The translations under genes were made by a program, and so were the position numbers. From NCBI RefSeq assembly GCF_018449675.1, contig NZ_JAAVUZ010000004.1, forward strand, positions 62,001 through 126,000: a DNA stretch of 64,000 nt. The letters run 5' to 3'. This document shows, piece by piece, positions 25,718 through 33,699 of this stretch. The DNA comes from Glaciihabitans sp. dw_435. GTDB lineage: Bacteria; Actinomycetota; Actinomycetes; Actinomycetales; Microbacteriaceae. Positions within the stretch are counted from its first letter, which is position 1. Each line of letters begins with the position of its first letter. A model generated the notes under the pieces. It saw nothing but the letters and a program-made list of their open reading frames with translations, had not been told where the DNA came from and did not search any database.

Positions 25718-26161
25718 ATGACCACAGCCGCCCCGTCGCCCATCGTCGACAATTCAGAAACCTGGGTAGCGTCCCAGATCGCGCAGTACGTCAAGACCAA
25801 CGGAGAAAAGCCCGTATTCCGGTACGGAGCTCCACTGGCGCTCGTGACGACCCAGGGCAGCAAGTCCGGTCAGTGGCGCAGGACGTGTCTGATCTGTGCC
25901 GAGGACGACGGGCGATATCTGATCGTCGCCTCGCTCGGCGGTGCCCCGAAGCATCCGGTCTGGTATCTCAACCTCGAGAGCAACCCGCGGGTCTGGTTGC
26001 AGGTCGGTGCCGAATCGTTCTGGACGGTGGCGCGGGATGCGACGCCCGAGGAGAAGCCGGCACTGTGGGAGAAGCTGGTCGGCCTGTATCCCGACTATGC
26101 GGACTACCAGGTCAAGACCGAGCGCGAGATTCCCGTCGTCATTCTGGAACGCGAGCAGTAA
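25718..26161 (+). CDS. F420-type (deazaflavin) nitroreductase-family protein
   Basis: A 147-residue protein of the DDN/FDR family. The pattern PLALVTTQGSKSGQWRRTCL, then YLIVASLGGAPKHPVWYLNLESNP (split here for length) and VWLQVGAES is characteristic; it forms the split beta-barrel that binds F420. Catalytic residues are not strongly conserved in this family. Likely activity is reduction of quinones or other electron-poor substrates with F420H2. ATG 25718 fits the family's N-terminus; a longer upstream frame is a shadow. Confidence 0.87.
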   Translation: MTTAAPSPIVDNSETWVASQIAQYVKTNGEKPVFRYGAPLALVTTQGSKSGQWRRTCLICAEDDGRYLIVASLGGAPKHPVWYLNLESNPRVWLQVGAESFWTVARDATPEEKPALWEKLVGLYPDYADYQVKTEREIPVVILEREQ

Positions 26162-26207
26162 CAGCACTCCTTGCGCCACCTCGTTGCGGGTGGCTTATGC
26201 TTGCGAT

Positions 26208-26303
26208 GAAACACGGGAGTCCGGTGAGCCGGGCTGAGAGGAAGCTTCTCCAAGCTTCGACCGTCGAACCTGATCTGGATCATGCCAGCGCAGGGAGGCA
26301 AAT
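26208..26303 (+). promoter_or_regulatory. TPP riboswitch aptamer
   Basis: Shows the conserved THI-element: ACACGGGAGTCC at its 5' side, GCTGAGAGG (26233-26241), ACCTGATCTGGAT (26268-26280) and CAGCGCAGGGAGGC (26287-26299). The variable arm is a perfect hairpin GAAGCTT-CTCC-AAGCTTC (26241-26258). It binds thiamine pyrophosphate and should reduce expression of the transporter that follows. Confidence 0.96.
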
Positions 26304-26316
26304 CTCTTATCAATCC

Positions 26317-26347
26317 CGTGCCCTCTTTTCACTACTGAAAGGGCACG
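26317..26347 (+). promoter_or_regulatory. Expression-platform hairpin hiding the thiB ribosome binding site
   Basis: CGTGCCC pairs with GGGCACG, extended by TTTC/GAAA around loop ACTACT. The 3' arm contains GAAAGGG (26337-26343), the probable ribosome binding site for GTG 26352. This points to translational control by TPP; no T run follows. Confidence 0.7.
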
Positions 26348-26351
26348 ACCA

Positions 26352-27467
26352 GTGCACACACGCCACAAATTCTCGTCATCGGGTGGAACGTTCCGCGGAC
26401 ACCCGCTTCTGCGCGCCACGGCGCTCGTTGTCGCGGCGGGGCTCGCCCTCGCCGTTGCGGGGTGTTCGACGCAGCCCGCGTCGACCGCATCGGAGCAGAC
26501 GCCCTCAACGATCGTTCTCGTCACCCATGATTCGTTCAACCTCAGCAAGGGAACGCTCGAGGAGTTCACCAAGCAGACGGGTATCACCGTCGAGGTGCAG
26601 GCCGCGGGAGACGCGGGGGAACTCGTCAACAAGTTGGTCCTGACGAAGGACTCACCCCTCGGCGACGTGGTGTTCGGCATCGACAACACGTTCGCCAGCA
26701 GAGCCGTCGAGGCCGGTGTGCTGGAGAAGTACTCCTCGAAGGACCTCACCGCCGCCGAGGATCAGTATCTGCTGCCCAAGGGCAGCGGGCGCGAGGAACT
26801 GACCCCGATCGACAACGGAGACGTGTGCGTGAACGTCGACCACGAATGGTTCGCGAAGAAGGGTCTCGCGGAGCCGGTTACCCTCGCGGACCTGATCAAG
26901 CCCGAATACAAGAATCTCTTCGTGGTGCCGGCCGCCAACTCGTCGTCGCCCGGCCTCGCGTTTTTGCTCGCGACAATCGCCGCGTTTGGCGAGACCGGCT
27001 GGGAGGGCTACTGGAAGTCGCTGGTGGGTAACGGCGTGAAGATCGACGGCGGGTGGGACGACGCGTATTACGTCGACTTCTCCGGCCCGTCGAGCAAGGG
27101 GGACCGCCCGCTGGTCGTCTCCTATGCATCGTCTCCTCCGTTCGAGGTTCCGAAGGGGTCGAACGTTGCGCCGACCGGTGCGCTGCTCGACACCTGCTTC
27201 CGCCAGACCGAGTACGCGGGTGTCATCGCGGGCACGAAGTACCCGACCGCCGCCAAGAAGCTCGTCGACTTCCTCTTCTCGGTGCCGGTGCAGAACGACA
27301 TTCCCGAAAACATGTACGTCTTCCCCGTCAACGCGAAGGCCACACTGCCCGAGGGCTGGTCGACGTACGCGAAGATCGCGACGAAGCCCTACGTCGTCTC
27401 GCCGTCCGACATCGACAAGAACCGCCAGACCTGGCTCACGCAGTGGGCAGCCATCGCCACACCGTGA
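26352..27467 (+). CDS. thiB: Thiamine-type ABC transporter, substrate-binding lipoprotein
   Basis: A 371-residue exported lipoprotein: signal peptide with lipobox AVAGC (C38 acylated), then a periplasmic-binding-type fold. Blocks matching ThiB/TbpA are TIVLVTHDSFNLSKGTLEEF, DVVFGIDNTFASRA and PLVVSYASSPPFEV. The riboswitch upstream fixes the likely ligand as thiamine or a precursor. It overlaps thiP by 4 nt (GTGA). The start is GTG 26352, with its ribosome binding site inside the riboswitch hairpin. Confidence 0.93.
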   Translation: MHTRHKFSSSGGTFRGHPLLRATALVVAAGLALAVAGCSTQPASTASEQTPSTIVLVTHDSFNLSKGTLEEFTKQTGITVEVQAAGDAGELVNKLVLTKDSPLGDVVFGIDNTFASRAVEAGVLEKYSSKDLTAAEDQYLLPKGSGREELTPIDNGDVCVNVDHEWFAKKGLAEPVTLADLIKPEYKNLFVVPAANSSSPGLAFLLATIAAFGETGWEGYWKSLVGNGVKIDGGWDDAYYVDFSGPSSKGDRPLVVSYASSPPFEVPKGSNVAPTGALLDTCFRQTEYAGVIAGTKYPTAAKKLVDFLFSVPVQNDIPENMYVFPVNAKATLPEGWSTYAKIATKPYVVSPSDIDKNRQTWLTQWAAIATP

Positions 27468-29134
27468 CCCTGACGCCACGAGCACGCCGCGCACCGGGCA
27501 CCGCCTTCTGGGTGGTGCTCGGCGCCGCCGCGCCCCTGATCTTTCTCGGCATCTTCTTCCTGTGGCCCGTTGCCGCGATGGTGGGCAGGGGAGTGCTGCC
27601 AGATGGCACGCTGGACCTCACCGGATTCGGTGAGGTACTCGCCCGCCCGCGCACCCTCCGGCTGATCGGACTCACCCTCGGGCAGGCATCGCTGGCAGCG
27701 CTCATCACGAGCGTGCTGGGTGTCCCGATCGCCTACGTCCTGTACCGCCTGCGGTTCCGCGGACGCCGGGTGTTGCGCGCCCTCATCGTTGTGCCCTTCG
27801 TGCTGCCCACCGTGGTGGTCGGTGTCGCCTTCCGCACGCTCCTGCGCGCCGGCGGTCCGCTCGGCGGGCTCGGGCTCGACGGCACCTTCGGCGCAATCAT
27901 GCTCGCGCTGGTGTTCTTCAACGTTGCCGTGGTGACCCGCACGGTGGGAAGCGCGTGGGAGAGCCTCGACTCCCGTCAGGAAGAGGCAGCGCGTGTGCTC
28001 GGCGCCTCACCCCAGCGCGTGTGGTGGACGATCACGCTTCCCCGGCTGGCCCCGTCGATCCTCGCCGCCGCCTCCATCGTCTTTCTGTTCTGCTCCACCG
28101 CATTCGGCGTCGTTCTGGTTCTCGGCGGCGCCCGCTTCGGCACCATCGAGACGGAGATCTATCTCCTCACCACGCAGTTCCTCGACCTGCGCGCGGCGAG
28201 CGTGCTGTCGGTCACCCAGCTGGTGGTGGTGGTCGTGGCGCTCGCCGTAGCGGGCCGCGCCTCCCGGGGTACTGCCACCGCGCAGCGTCGTGTTGCCGCC
28301 GACACCAGCGCCCGGGTTCTCCGTCGGGCCGACGCGGGAGCCATTGCTGTCACCATCCTTGTTGCCGTGTTCCTCGCCCTGCCCGTTGTCACCCTGGTGG
28401 TCCAGTCGCTGCAGACGCCGGGCGGCTGGAGTTTCGACAACTACCGTCATCTCGCGGGGACCGGCAGCAGGAATGCGCTGGCGGTCCCGGTGTGGACCGC
28501 GCTGGGAAACTCGCTGACGACCGCGCTGACCGCGACCCTCATCGCCCTCGCGGTCGGGTTGTGCGCGAGCGTCGTGCTCTCCCGCCGTCCCCGGGCACGG
28601 CGGTGGCGTCGGGCGCTGTCCGGGTTCGATGCCGTCGTGATGCTGCCCCTCGGTGTGTCGGCGGTGACGGTGGGATTCGGGTTCCTCATCACCCTGAATC
28701 ATCCGCCCTTCGACCTTCGCTCCTCACCGGTGCTGCTGCCCATCGCGCAGGCTGTTGTTGCGGTGCCCCTTGTCGTGCGGACCCTGCTGCCGGTGCTCCG
28801 CAGTATCGACCCACGCATGCGCGAGGCGGCGTCCGTGCTGGGAGCGGGTCCCGGACGGGTGCTGGCGGACGTCGACCTCGCCATCGTGGCGCGACCCCTG
28901 CTCGCGGCATCCGGATTCGCCTTCGCCGTAGCCCTTGGTGAGTTCGGCGCGACAAGTTTTCTGTCCCGCCCGGACAGACCGACGCTGCCCGTCGTGATCT
29001 TCCGCCTCATCGGGCTACCCGGTGGGGACAACTATGGGATGGCGCTGGCCGCGTCCGTGGTGCTCGCCGCGGTGACAGTCGCCATCATCGCCGCGGTCGA
29101 GAGACTGCGCGTGGGCACGATAGGAGCGTTCTAG
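27464..29134 (+). CDS. thiP: Thiamine-type ABC transporter permease
   Basis: A 556-residue membrane protein made of two fused permease halves with about 12 transmembrane helices. Each half carries an EAA loop for contact with the ATPase: EEAARVLGASPQRVWWTITLP (about 170) and REAASVLGAGPGRVLADVDL (about 455). The fused arrangement is typical of ThiP and iron permeases. GTG 27464 overlaps the thiB stop; its own stop overlaps the GTG of thiQ by 1 nt. Open frame upstream of the start is a shadow of thiB. Confidence 0.93.
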   Translation: MTLTPRARRAPGTAFWVVLGAAAPLIFLGIFFLWPVAAMVGRGVLPDGTLDLTGFGEVLARPRTLRLIGLTLGQASLAALITSVLGVPIAYVLYRLRFRGRRVLRALIVVPFVLPTVVVGVAFRTLLRAGGPLGGLGLDGTFGAIMLALVFFNVAVVTRTVGSAWESLDSRQEEAARVLGASPQRVWWTITLPRLAPSILAAASIVFLFCSTAFGVVLVLGGARFGTIETEIYLLTTQFLDLRAASVLSVTQLVVVVVALAVAGRASRGTATAQRRVAADTSARVLRRADAGAIAVTILVAVFLALPVVTLVVQSLQTPGGWSFDNYRHLAGTGSRNALAVPVWTALGNSLTTALTATLIALAVGLCASVVLSRRPRARRWRRALSGFDAVVMLPLGVSAVTVGFGFLITLNHPPFDLRSSPVLLPIAQAVVAVPLVVRTLLPVLRSIDPRMREAASVLGAGPGRVLADVDLAIVARPLLAASGFAFAVALGEFGATSFLSRPDRPTLPVVIFRLIGLPGGDNYGMALAASVVLAAVTVAIIAAVERLRVGTIGAF

Positions 29135-30180
29135 TGAACCAGGGTAAGACGGCGACGGAGCCGGCCGAAGGCGAGGTGGCCCTGCTGGTGCGGGACCTGC
29201 GGGTTGTTTTCGCGCAGGCCGCGGCATCCCGCTCCGCGCCGACCGTTGCGGTCGATGACGTGTCCCTCGAGGTGCACGCCGGAGAGGTGCTCGGAATCCT
29301 CGGGGCCTCCGGCAGCGGCAAGTCGACCCTGCTGAGGGCGATCGCCGGGCTCGAGACGCTGGCGGGCGGAACCGTCGCCTGGCACGGTACTGACATCACG
29401 CGGCGTGCCGTGCACGAGCGTGGCTTTGCCCTGATGTTTCAGGACGGCCAGTTGTTCCTGCATCGCAGCGTCGCCGACAACATCGCGTACCCGTTGCGCA
29501 TCGCGCGGGTCGCCCGGGAGGCACGCCACGCGCGTGTGACCGAGCTGCTGGATCTCGTGGGATTGCCCGGGACGGGGGAGCGACGGGTCACGGACCTCTC
29601 CGGTGGTGAGCAGCAGCGGGTCGCTCTCGCCCGGGCGCTGGCCGCCCGACCGCGACTGCTGCTGCTGGACGAGCCACTGAGCTCGCTGGACCGGGAGCTT
29701 CGCGACCGCCTCACCGGTGACCTGCGGCGCATCCTGACGACGACGGGCACCACCGCGATCATGGTGACGCACGATCAGGACGAGGCGTTTGCGCTGTCCG
29801 ACCGGGTCGGCATCATGGGAGCCGGCCGCCTTCTGCAGATCGGGGCGCCGGCGGACGTCTGGCGAAACCCCGCCACCGCAGACATCGCACGTTTCCTCGG
29901 GTACACGAGCGTGCTCGATAATTACGCCGCCCGGATCGTGGATCCCAGCTCGACGACGCCCATCGCGCTGCGGCCCGGCGCCCTTGTCGTGGCGGACTCG
30001 GGCATCGTGGGAACCGTGCTGAGCAGCACAACGGCCGTCGCCGGGGTGCGCCTGCGGTTGCACATCGAGGGCGTGGGTGAGGTAACGGCGACCGGACGGG
30101 ACGATCGGATGCTGCCGACCGGCACCACCGTCACCGTGCGGGTCGATTTCGCCGGCGTGGCCCGGCTGGCCCGCGCGTGA
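29134..30180 (+). CDS. thiQ: Thiamine-type ABC transporter ATP-binding protein
   Basis: A 348-residue cytoplasmic ATPase. Walker A is GASGSGKST (58-66), the Q-loop lies in LMFQDGQLF, the signature is DLSGGEQQRV, Walker B is LLLLDEPLSSLD, and the H-loop is VTHDQDEA. A C-terminal TOBE-like region (about 260-348) makes it longer than E. coli ThiQ and closer to the MalK/FbpC type. GTG 29134 shares one base with the thiP stop. Its last codon overlaps the kinase gene by 4 nt. Confidence 0.93.
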   Translation: MNQGKTATEPAEGEVALLVRDLRVVFAQAAASRSAPTVAVDDVSLEVHAGEVLGILGASGSGKSTLLRAIAGLETLAGGTVAWHGTDITRRAVHERGFALMFQDGQLFLHRSVADNIAYPLRIARVAREARHARVTELLDLVGLPGTGERRVTDLSGGEQQRVALARALAARPRLLLLDEPLSSLDRELRDRLTGDLRRILTTTGTTAIMVTHDQDEAFALSDRVGIMGAGRLLQIGAPADVWRNPATADIARFLGYTSVLDNYAARIVDPSSTTPIALRPGALVVADSGIVGTVLSSTTAVAGVRLRLHIEGVGEVTATGRDDRMLPTGTTVTVRVDFAGVARLARA

Positions 30181-30740
30181 CCGCGATGCCCCCGGCACCC
30201 GTACCGGTCGATCCCCCCACCGTTGTTCTCATCGACGGTCGTTCCGGGTCGGGGAAGACCGAGTTCGCGCAGGCACTCGTTTCGCTCTGGCCGGAGGCCC
30301 AACTCGTGCGACTCGACGACATCTATCCCGGCTGGGACGGCCTGCAGGCGGCAAGTGACATCGTGCACGAGAGAATCCTCACCGACTTCTCCTGGGTGCG
30401 GTGGGACTGGGCCAGTTCCCGCTACGCCGAGACGCACCTGCTCGACCGCACACGGCCGATCGTGATCGAAGGCTGCGGTGCGCTGAGCGTCGCGAATCGC
30501 GCGCTCGCGGCATCCGCTCTCTGGGTGGAACTCGACCCGGCAACCCGCCGCCGCCGCGCCCTCGAGCGGGACGGCGCCATGTATGCGCCGCACTGGGATC
30601 GCTGGGCAGCGCAGGAAGACGCCTTCTACACCCGCGAAAACTCGCGTTCTCTTGCCGACGCGGAGATTGATGGGGCGGATGTCGCGGCCGCCGCCGCGCG
30701 GTGGCGGAATGCCATCACGGCTGCAAGCATGGGGGAGTGA
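30177..30740 (+). CDS. P-loop kinase, uridine-kinase-like
   Basis: A 187-residue soluble NTP-binding protein. Walker A is GRSGSGKTE (21-29); the DDIYPGWDGL stretch (about 43-52) resembles the substrate-binding acid in uridine and (d)NMP kinases; VIEGCGALS (about 98) is a Walker-B-like strand; an arginine-rich lid (TRRRRALERDG) follows. GTG 30177 overlaps thiQ by 4 nt, so it belongs to the riboswitch-controlled operon. A role in phosphorylating thiamine or a hydroxymethylpyrimidine is possible but inferred only from context. Confidence 0.82.
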   Translation: MTAMPPAPVPVDPPTVVLIDGRSGSGKTEFAQALVSLWPEAQLVRLDDIYPGWDGLQAASDIVHERILTDFSWVRWDWASSRYAETHLLDRTRPIVIEGCGALSVANRALAASALWVELDPATRRRRALERDGAMYAPHWDRWAAQEDAFYTRENSRSLADAEIDGADVAAAAARWRNAITAASMGE

Positions 30741-31621
30741 CCTCACCCTTTATCGCCGTGTCCGAACTCGCCGACGCACTCTCCAGCCGCACCCCGCCCG
30801 TCGTTCTGGACGCGAGCCTCGTGTTGCACCCTGCCGCATTCGACGGGGACTACCGCATCGACAGCGGATACCCGTCGTGGGTGGAGGGCCACATTCCCGG
30901 GTCACTTCACGTCGACGTCAGCACGCAGTTCAGTGACACCACAGCGCCCCTGCACTACACGCACCCGGCCCCGCAGGCCATTGCCGACGAACTTGCCCGT
31001 CTCGGGATCCCGCGGGACACGTCCGTCGTGATCTACGACTCAACTGGCACCCTCTGGGGCGCGCGCCTGTGGTACCTGCTGCGGTGGATTGGCGTCAACG
31101 CCCGCGTGCTCGACGGCGGAATCCGCGCGTGGACGGAGGCGGGACATCCCGTCGAATCCGGCGAGACGCCCGCGAAGCGTGCGGCGGTCGCCTCGTGGCC
31201 GGCGGACAACCGCCGTGACTTCTGGGTGAGCAAGGAAGAACTCATCGAGCGCACCGCGAGCGACGGTCGACCGCTGGTGTGCGGCCTGCCGGCCACCTCG
31301 TTCAGCGGGGAGGCGGCGAGCCGGTACGCCCGGCGTGGCCATATTCCGGGCAGCGTGAATGTCTCGAGCCGTGATCTGTTTGCCTCCGACGGCGGGGTGA
31401 AGTCGCGGGTGGAGATCGCGCTCGCCTACGACGCGGCGGGCGTCAACGTGCGCGATGACAGCACCGAGGTGCTGCTGTACTGCGGTGGCGGGATCTCGGC
31501 CGCCGCCAACGCCCTGACCCTCGCGGAGATCGGCGTTCGCGCCGTGAGGATCTACGACGGATCGCTCGAGGAATGGTCGGCCGATCCGAGCCTGCCGCTT
31601 GAGTCGGTCACGCCCGCCTGA
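30737..31621 (+). CDS. Rhodanese-type sulfurtransferase
   Basis: A 294-residue, two-domain rhodanese. The N-terminal inactive domain (about 5-125) has the motif HIPGSLHVDV and the C-terminal domain has HIPGSVNVSSRDL and catalytic C249 in LLYCGGGISA. The CGGGIS loop differs from CRKGVT (thiosulfate) and CGSGVT (3-mercaptopyruvate) but is nearer the latter. GTG 30737 overlaps the kinase gene by 4 nt. Sulfur supply for the thiazole of thiamine is an attractive but unproven link. Confidence 0.9.
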   Translation: MTSPFIAVSELADALSSRTPPVVLDASLVLHPAAFDGDYRIDSGYPSWVEGHIPGSLHVDVSTQFSDTTAPLHYTHPAPQAIADELARLGIPRDTSVVIYDSTGTLWGARLWYLLRWIGVNARVLDGGIRAWTEAGHPVESGETPAKRAAVASWPADNRRDFWVSKEELIERTASDGRPLVCGLPATSFSGEAASRYARRGHIPGSVNVSSRDLFASDGGVKSRVEIALAYDAAGVNVRDDSTEVLLYCGGGISAAANALTLAEIGVRAVRIYDGSLEEWSADPSLPLESVTPA

Positions 31622-31627
31622 GTCGGG

Positions 31628-31999
31628 TCAGCTCCAGCCCAGTTCGTGCAGCTGGTCGTCGTCGATGCCATAGAAATGCGCGATCTCGTGTACCAGCGTG
31701 ATGTGGATCTGATCCCTGAGTTCCGTCAGGTCGGCACACATCGCCAGCAGCGGTTCCCGGTACAGGATGATGCGGTCGGGAAGTTCCCCGAACCCGTAGC
31801 GGTCGCGTTCGGTGAGCGCGATGCCGTCGTAGAGCCCGAGGGCGTCCAGCGAGCCATTTTCCGGTCGGGCCTCGGTCACGAAAATGAGGTTCTCGAGTCC
31901 GTCGACCATGTCGTCCGGCAGCGCGTCGAGTTCTGCGATCACGAGCTTCTCGAACTCGTCTTCTGAGAGGGCGTCCATCGGTGTGGTTCCGTCACTCAT
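31628..31999 (-). CDS. Small zinc metallopeptidase-like protein (PF06262 zincin type)
   Basis: A 123-residue soluble protein whose C-terminus carries HEIAHFYGIDDDQL: zinc ligands H104 and H108, catalytic E105, and the downstream acidic D. The family is short and of minimal zincin fold. ATG 31999 starts within a 4-nt overlap with the DUF2017 gene; an alternative ATG seven codons later is possible. It is the third gene of clpS-DUF2017-zincin, an order common in actinobacteria. Substrate unknown. Confidence 0.88.
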   Translation of the reverse strand: MSDGTTPMDALSEDEFEKLVIAELDALPDDMVDGLENLIFVTEARPENGSLDALGLYDGIALTERDRYGFGELPDRIILYREPLLAMCADLTELRDQIHITLVHEIAHFYGIDDDQLHELGWS

Positions 32000-32484
32000 A
32001 CGTCGATGGCGCGGATCAGGGTTTCCTGCACGTAGCCGAGCCAGTCGTAGATCGAGAGCATGATCTCCTCGTTCTCGTCCTGGGGCGTTCGTGGGGCCTC
32101 GTCGACGGTGTTCAGGCGCGATCCGAGCGTCAGGCGGATATCGGTGAGAGTGCGCAGCCATGACTGCACGCCCGGGTCATCCACCTCGATGCTGACGCGC
32201 TTGCGCTTGGGAGCCACGTCCAGCGACAGCACCACCACGCCCGCGTTGCGCACCTTGCGTTCGGCGAGATCATCTTCGGTGAACCGGCGGAATTCGGCGG
32301 CGTTGTCGTCGTTGTCGCGGTAGGCATCGGGGAGGAGCCGGTCGAGCGCCGGGTCCGAGCCGTGGGTGACCCGGTCGGTGAGCAGACCGGAGATCTGTCC
32401 GGCGAGGTCGCGGATGATTCGTGCTTCATCCACGCTGAAGGTTCCGGTCACGTCGCCGCTGCGGCTGCGGCTGAACCCGCTCAC
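31996..32484 (-). CDS. DUF2017 family protein
   Basis: A 162-residue soluble, mostly helical protein. The pattern DEARIIRDLAGQISGLL, DPALDRLLPDAYRDN, AAEFRRFTEDDLAERK and the C-terminal MLSIYDWLGYVQETLI are characteristic. GTG 32484 overlaps the clpS stop by 4 nt and its end overlaps the zincin start by 4 nt. DUF2017 genes accompany clpS in many actinobacteria, so a role in regulated proteolysis is a reasonable but unproven guess. The open frame upstream of the GTG is a shadow. Confidence 0.88.
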   Translation of the reverse strand: MSGFSRSRSGDVTGTFSVDEARIIRDLAGQISGLLTDRVTHGSDPALDRLLPDAYRDNDDNAAEFRRFTEDDLAERKVRNAGVVVLSLDVAPKRKRVSIEVDDPGVQSWLRTLTDIRLTLGSRLNTVDEAPRTPQDENEEIMLSIYDWLGYVQETLIRAIDV

Positions 32485-32783
32485 GCGTCCGCCTTCTGCA
32501 GGGTCGCCCACAAGCCGAAGTCGTGCATCGCTTCGACGTGGCGCTCCATCTCCTCGCGCACGCCGGTCGCGACGACCGCGCGACCCTCTGTGTGCACGAG
32601 CAGCATGCGGCGGTCGGCCTCGGCCTTGTCGAAGCCAAAGTAGCTGCGGAACACCCACGACACATACGACATGAGGTTCACGGGGTCGTTCCAGACCAGA
32701 GTGACCCACGGCTGGTCGAGGAGAACGAGTTCGCCCTGTTCGACCACCGCGTTGAGATCGGTGCGATCGAGCGTCTGTACCAC
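32481..32783 (-). CDS. clpS: ClpS adaptor for ClpAP/ClpCP protease
   Basis: A 100-residue adaptor that delivers N-end-rule substrates to Clp unfoldases. The core WVTLVWNDPVNLMSYVSWVF (about 26-45) contains the conserved ND-P-N-M segment of the substrate pocket; ADRRMLLVHTEGRAVV follows with the conserved VH-x-G. GTG 32783 is chosen with GAGG upstream; an ATG at 32801 would add six residues. It is the first gene of the operon and diverges from the ATPase at 32818 across about 34 nt. Confidence 0.93.
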   Translation of the reverse strand: MVQTLDRTDLNAVVEQGELVLLDQPWVTLVWNDPVNLMSYVSWVFRSYFGFDKAEADRRMLLVHTEGRAVVATGVREEMERHVEAMHDFGLWATLQKADA

Positions 32784-32817
32784 GCTCCAAGCCTCGCACA
32801 TCTGAGAGCATGGCCCC

Positions 32818-33546
32818 ATGCGTACTGACAGGTTGCCGATCTACCGCATCGCCGAGTTTGCCGCGTTTCCCCTGGCGAGGGGCACCTGGCCGGCGACCCT
32901 GGCGCCCGTCGCCCACGTTCTCGAACACGGCCTTGACCTCGGCGCCGCGACCGTGTTCGTCGGCGAGAACGGCTCGGGAAAGTCGACGCTCGTCGAGGCC
33001 ATCGCCATCGCGTACGGACTGTCGCCCGAGGGAGGGTCGCTGGGAGCGGAGCATTCCACCCGGCCGACGGAATCCGAACTCGGCCAGCATCTGCAGCTGA
33101 CCCGGAACCCCCGCACCGCGCCCCGGGGGTATTTCCTCCGTGCGGAGACCATGCACGGCTTCTACACGTTCCTCGAGAACAACCCGCCCCTGTCGCACCG
33201 CGACATTGCGTTTCACGACATGTCCCACGGCGAATCGTTCATCGAGCTCGTCGCCAGCAGGTTTCGCGGTCCGGGGGTGTGGGTGCTGGATGAACCTGAG
33301 TCGGCGCTGTCGTTCTCGGGATGCCTGTCCCTGCTGGCAATGCTGGAGAACAAACTGGCGGACGGAGACTCGCAGGTGATCATGTCGACCCACTCGCCGA
33401 TACTCGCCGCGCTGCCGGGCGCGGCCATCTACGAGGTGGGCCCCTGGGGACTCCGCCGCCAGGACTGGCAGCAGCTCGGCCTCGTGGAGAACTGGAAGAG
33501 CTTCCTGGAGGCTCCCGCGCGCTTCCTCGATCACCTCGGCGACTAA
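32818..33546 (+). CDS. AAA/ABC-type ATPase
   Basis: A 242-residue soluble ATPase of the AAA_21/ABC class. Walker A is VGENGSGKSTLVEA (about 43-56), a signature-like stretch is HDMSHGESFIELV, Walker B is VWVLDEPESALSF, and the H-loop is IMSTHSPILAALPGA. It has no transmembrane part and no partner permease nearby, so it is probably a soluble ATPase rather than a transporter. ATG 32818. The tail WKSFLEAPARFLDHL is typical. Role unknown. Confidence 0.86.
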   Translation: MRTDRLPIYRIAEFAAFPLARGTWPATLAPVAHVLEHGLDLGAATVFVGENGSGKSTLVEAIAIAYGLSPEGGSLGAEHSTRPTESELGQHLQLTRNPRTAPRGYFLRAETMHGFYTFLENNPPLSHRDIAFHDMSHGESFIELVASRFRGPGVWVLDEPESALSFSGCLSLLAMLENKLADGDSQVIMSTHSPILAALPGAAIYEVGPWGLRRQDWQQLGLVENWKSFLEAPARFLDHLGD

Positions 33547-33557
33547 GGGGTTAAAAG

Positions 33558-33589
33558 CAGAACGGCCCGACCGAAGTCGGGCCGTTCTG
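33558..33589 (-). terminator. Rho-independent terminator after tRNA-His
   Basis: A perfect 14-bp stem (CAGAACGGCCCGAC) with a four-base CGAA loop. On the minus strand it is followed by CTTTTAA, and it lies 6 nt beyond the tRNA 3' end. It may also end the ATPase transcript on the plus strand. Confidence 0.88.
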
Positions 33590-33594
33590 TGTGG

Positions 33595-33668
33595 GGTGAT
33601 CGACGGGGCTCGAACCCGCGACATCCGGCTCCACAAGCCAGCGCTCTGCCAACTGAGCTACGACCACC
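33595..33668 (-). tRNA. tRNA-His (GTG anticodon)
   Basis: Folds as a full cloverleaf: acceptor GTGGTCG/CGATCAC with one G-U pair, D-arm GCTC-AGTTGGCA-GAGC, anticodon stem CTGGC/GCCGG with loop TTGTGGA (anticodon GTG), T-arm GCGGG-TTCGAGC-CCCGT. An encoded G at 33668 is the extra G-1 opposite discriminator C73, the hallmark of tRNA-His. No CCA is encoded. Confidence 0.97.
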
Positions 33669-33699
33669 ATGTATCGCACATGGCAACCCAAGTATCTTA

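Noticed and set aside
31996-33636. 546-codon minus-strand open frame
   Set aside because: Only the last 162 codons (DUF2017 from GTG 32484) look real; the rest lies over clpS in another frame and antisense to the ATPase.
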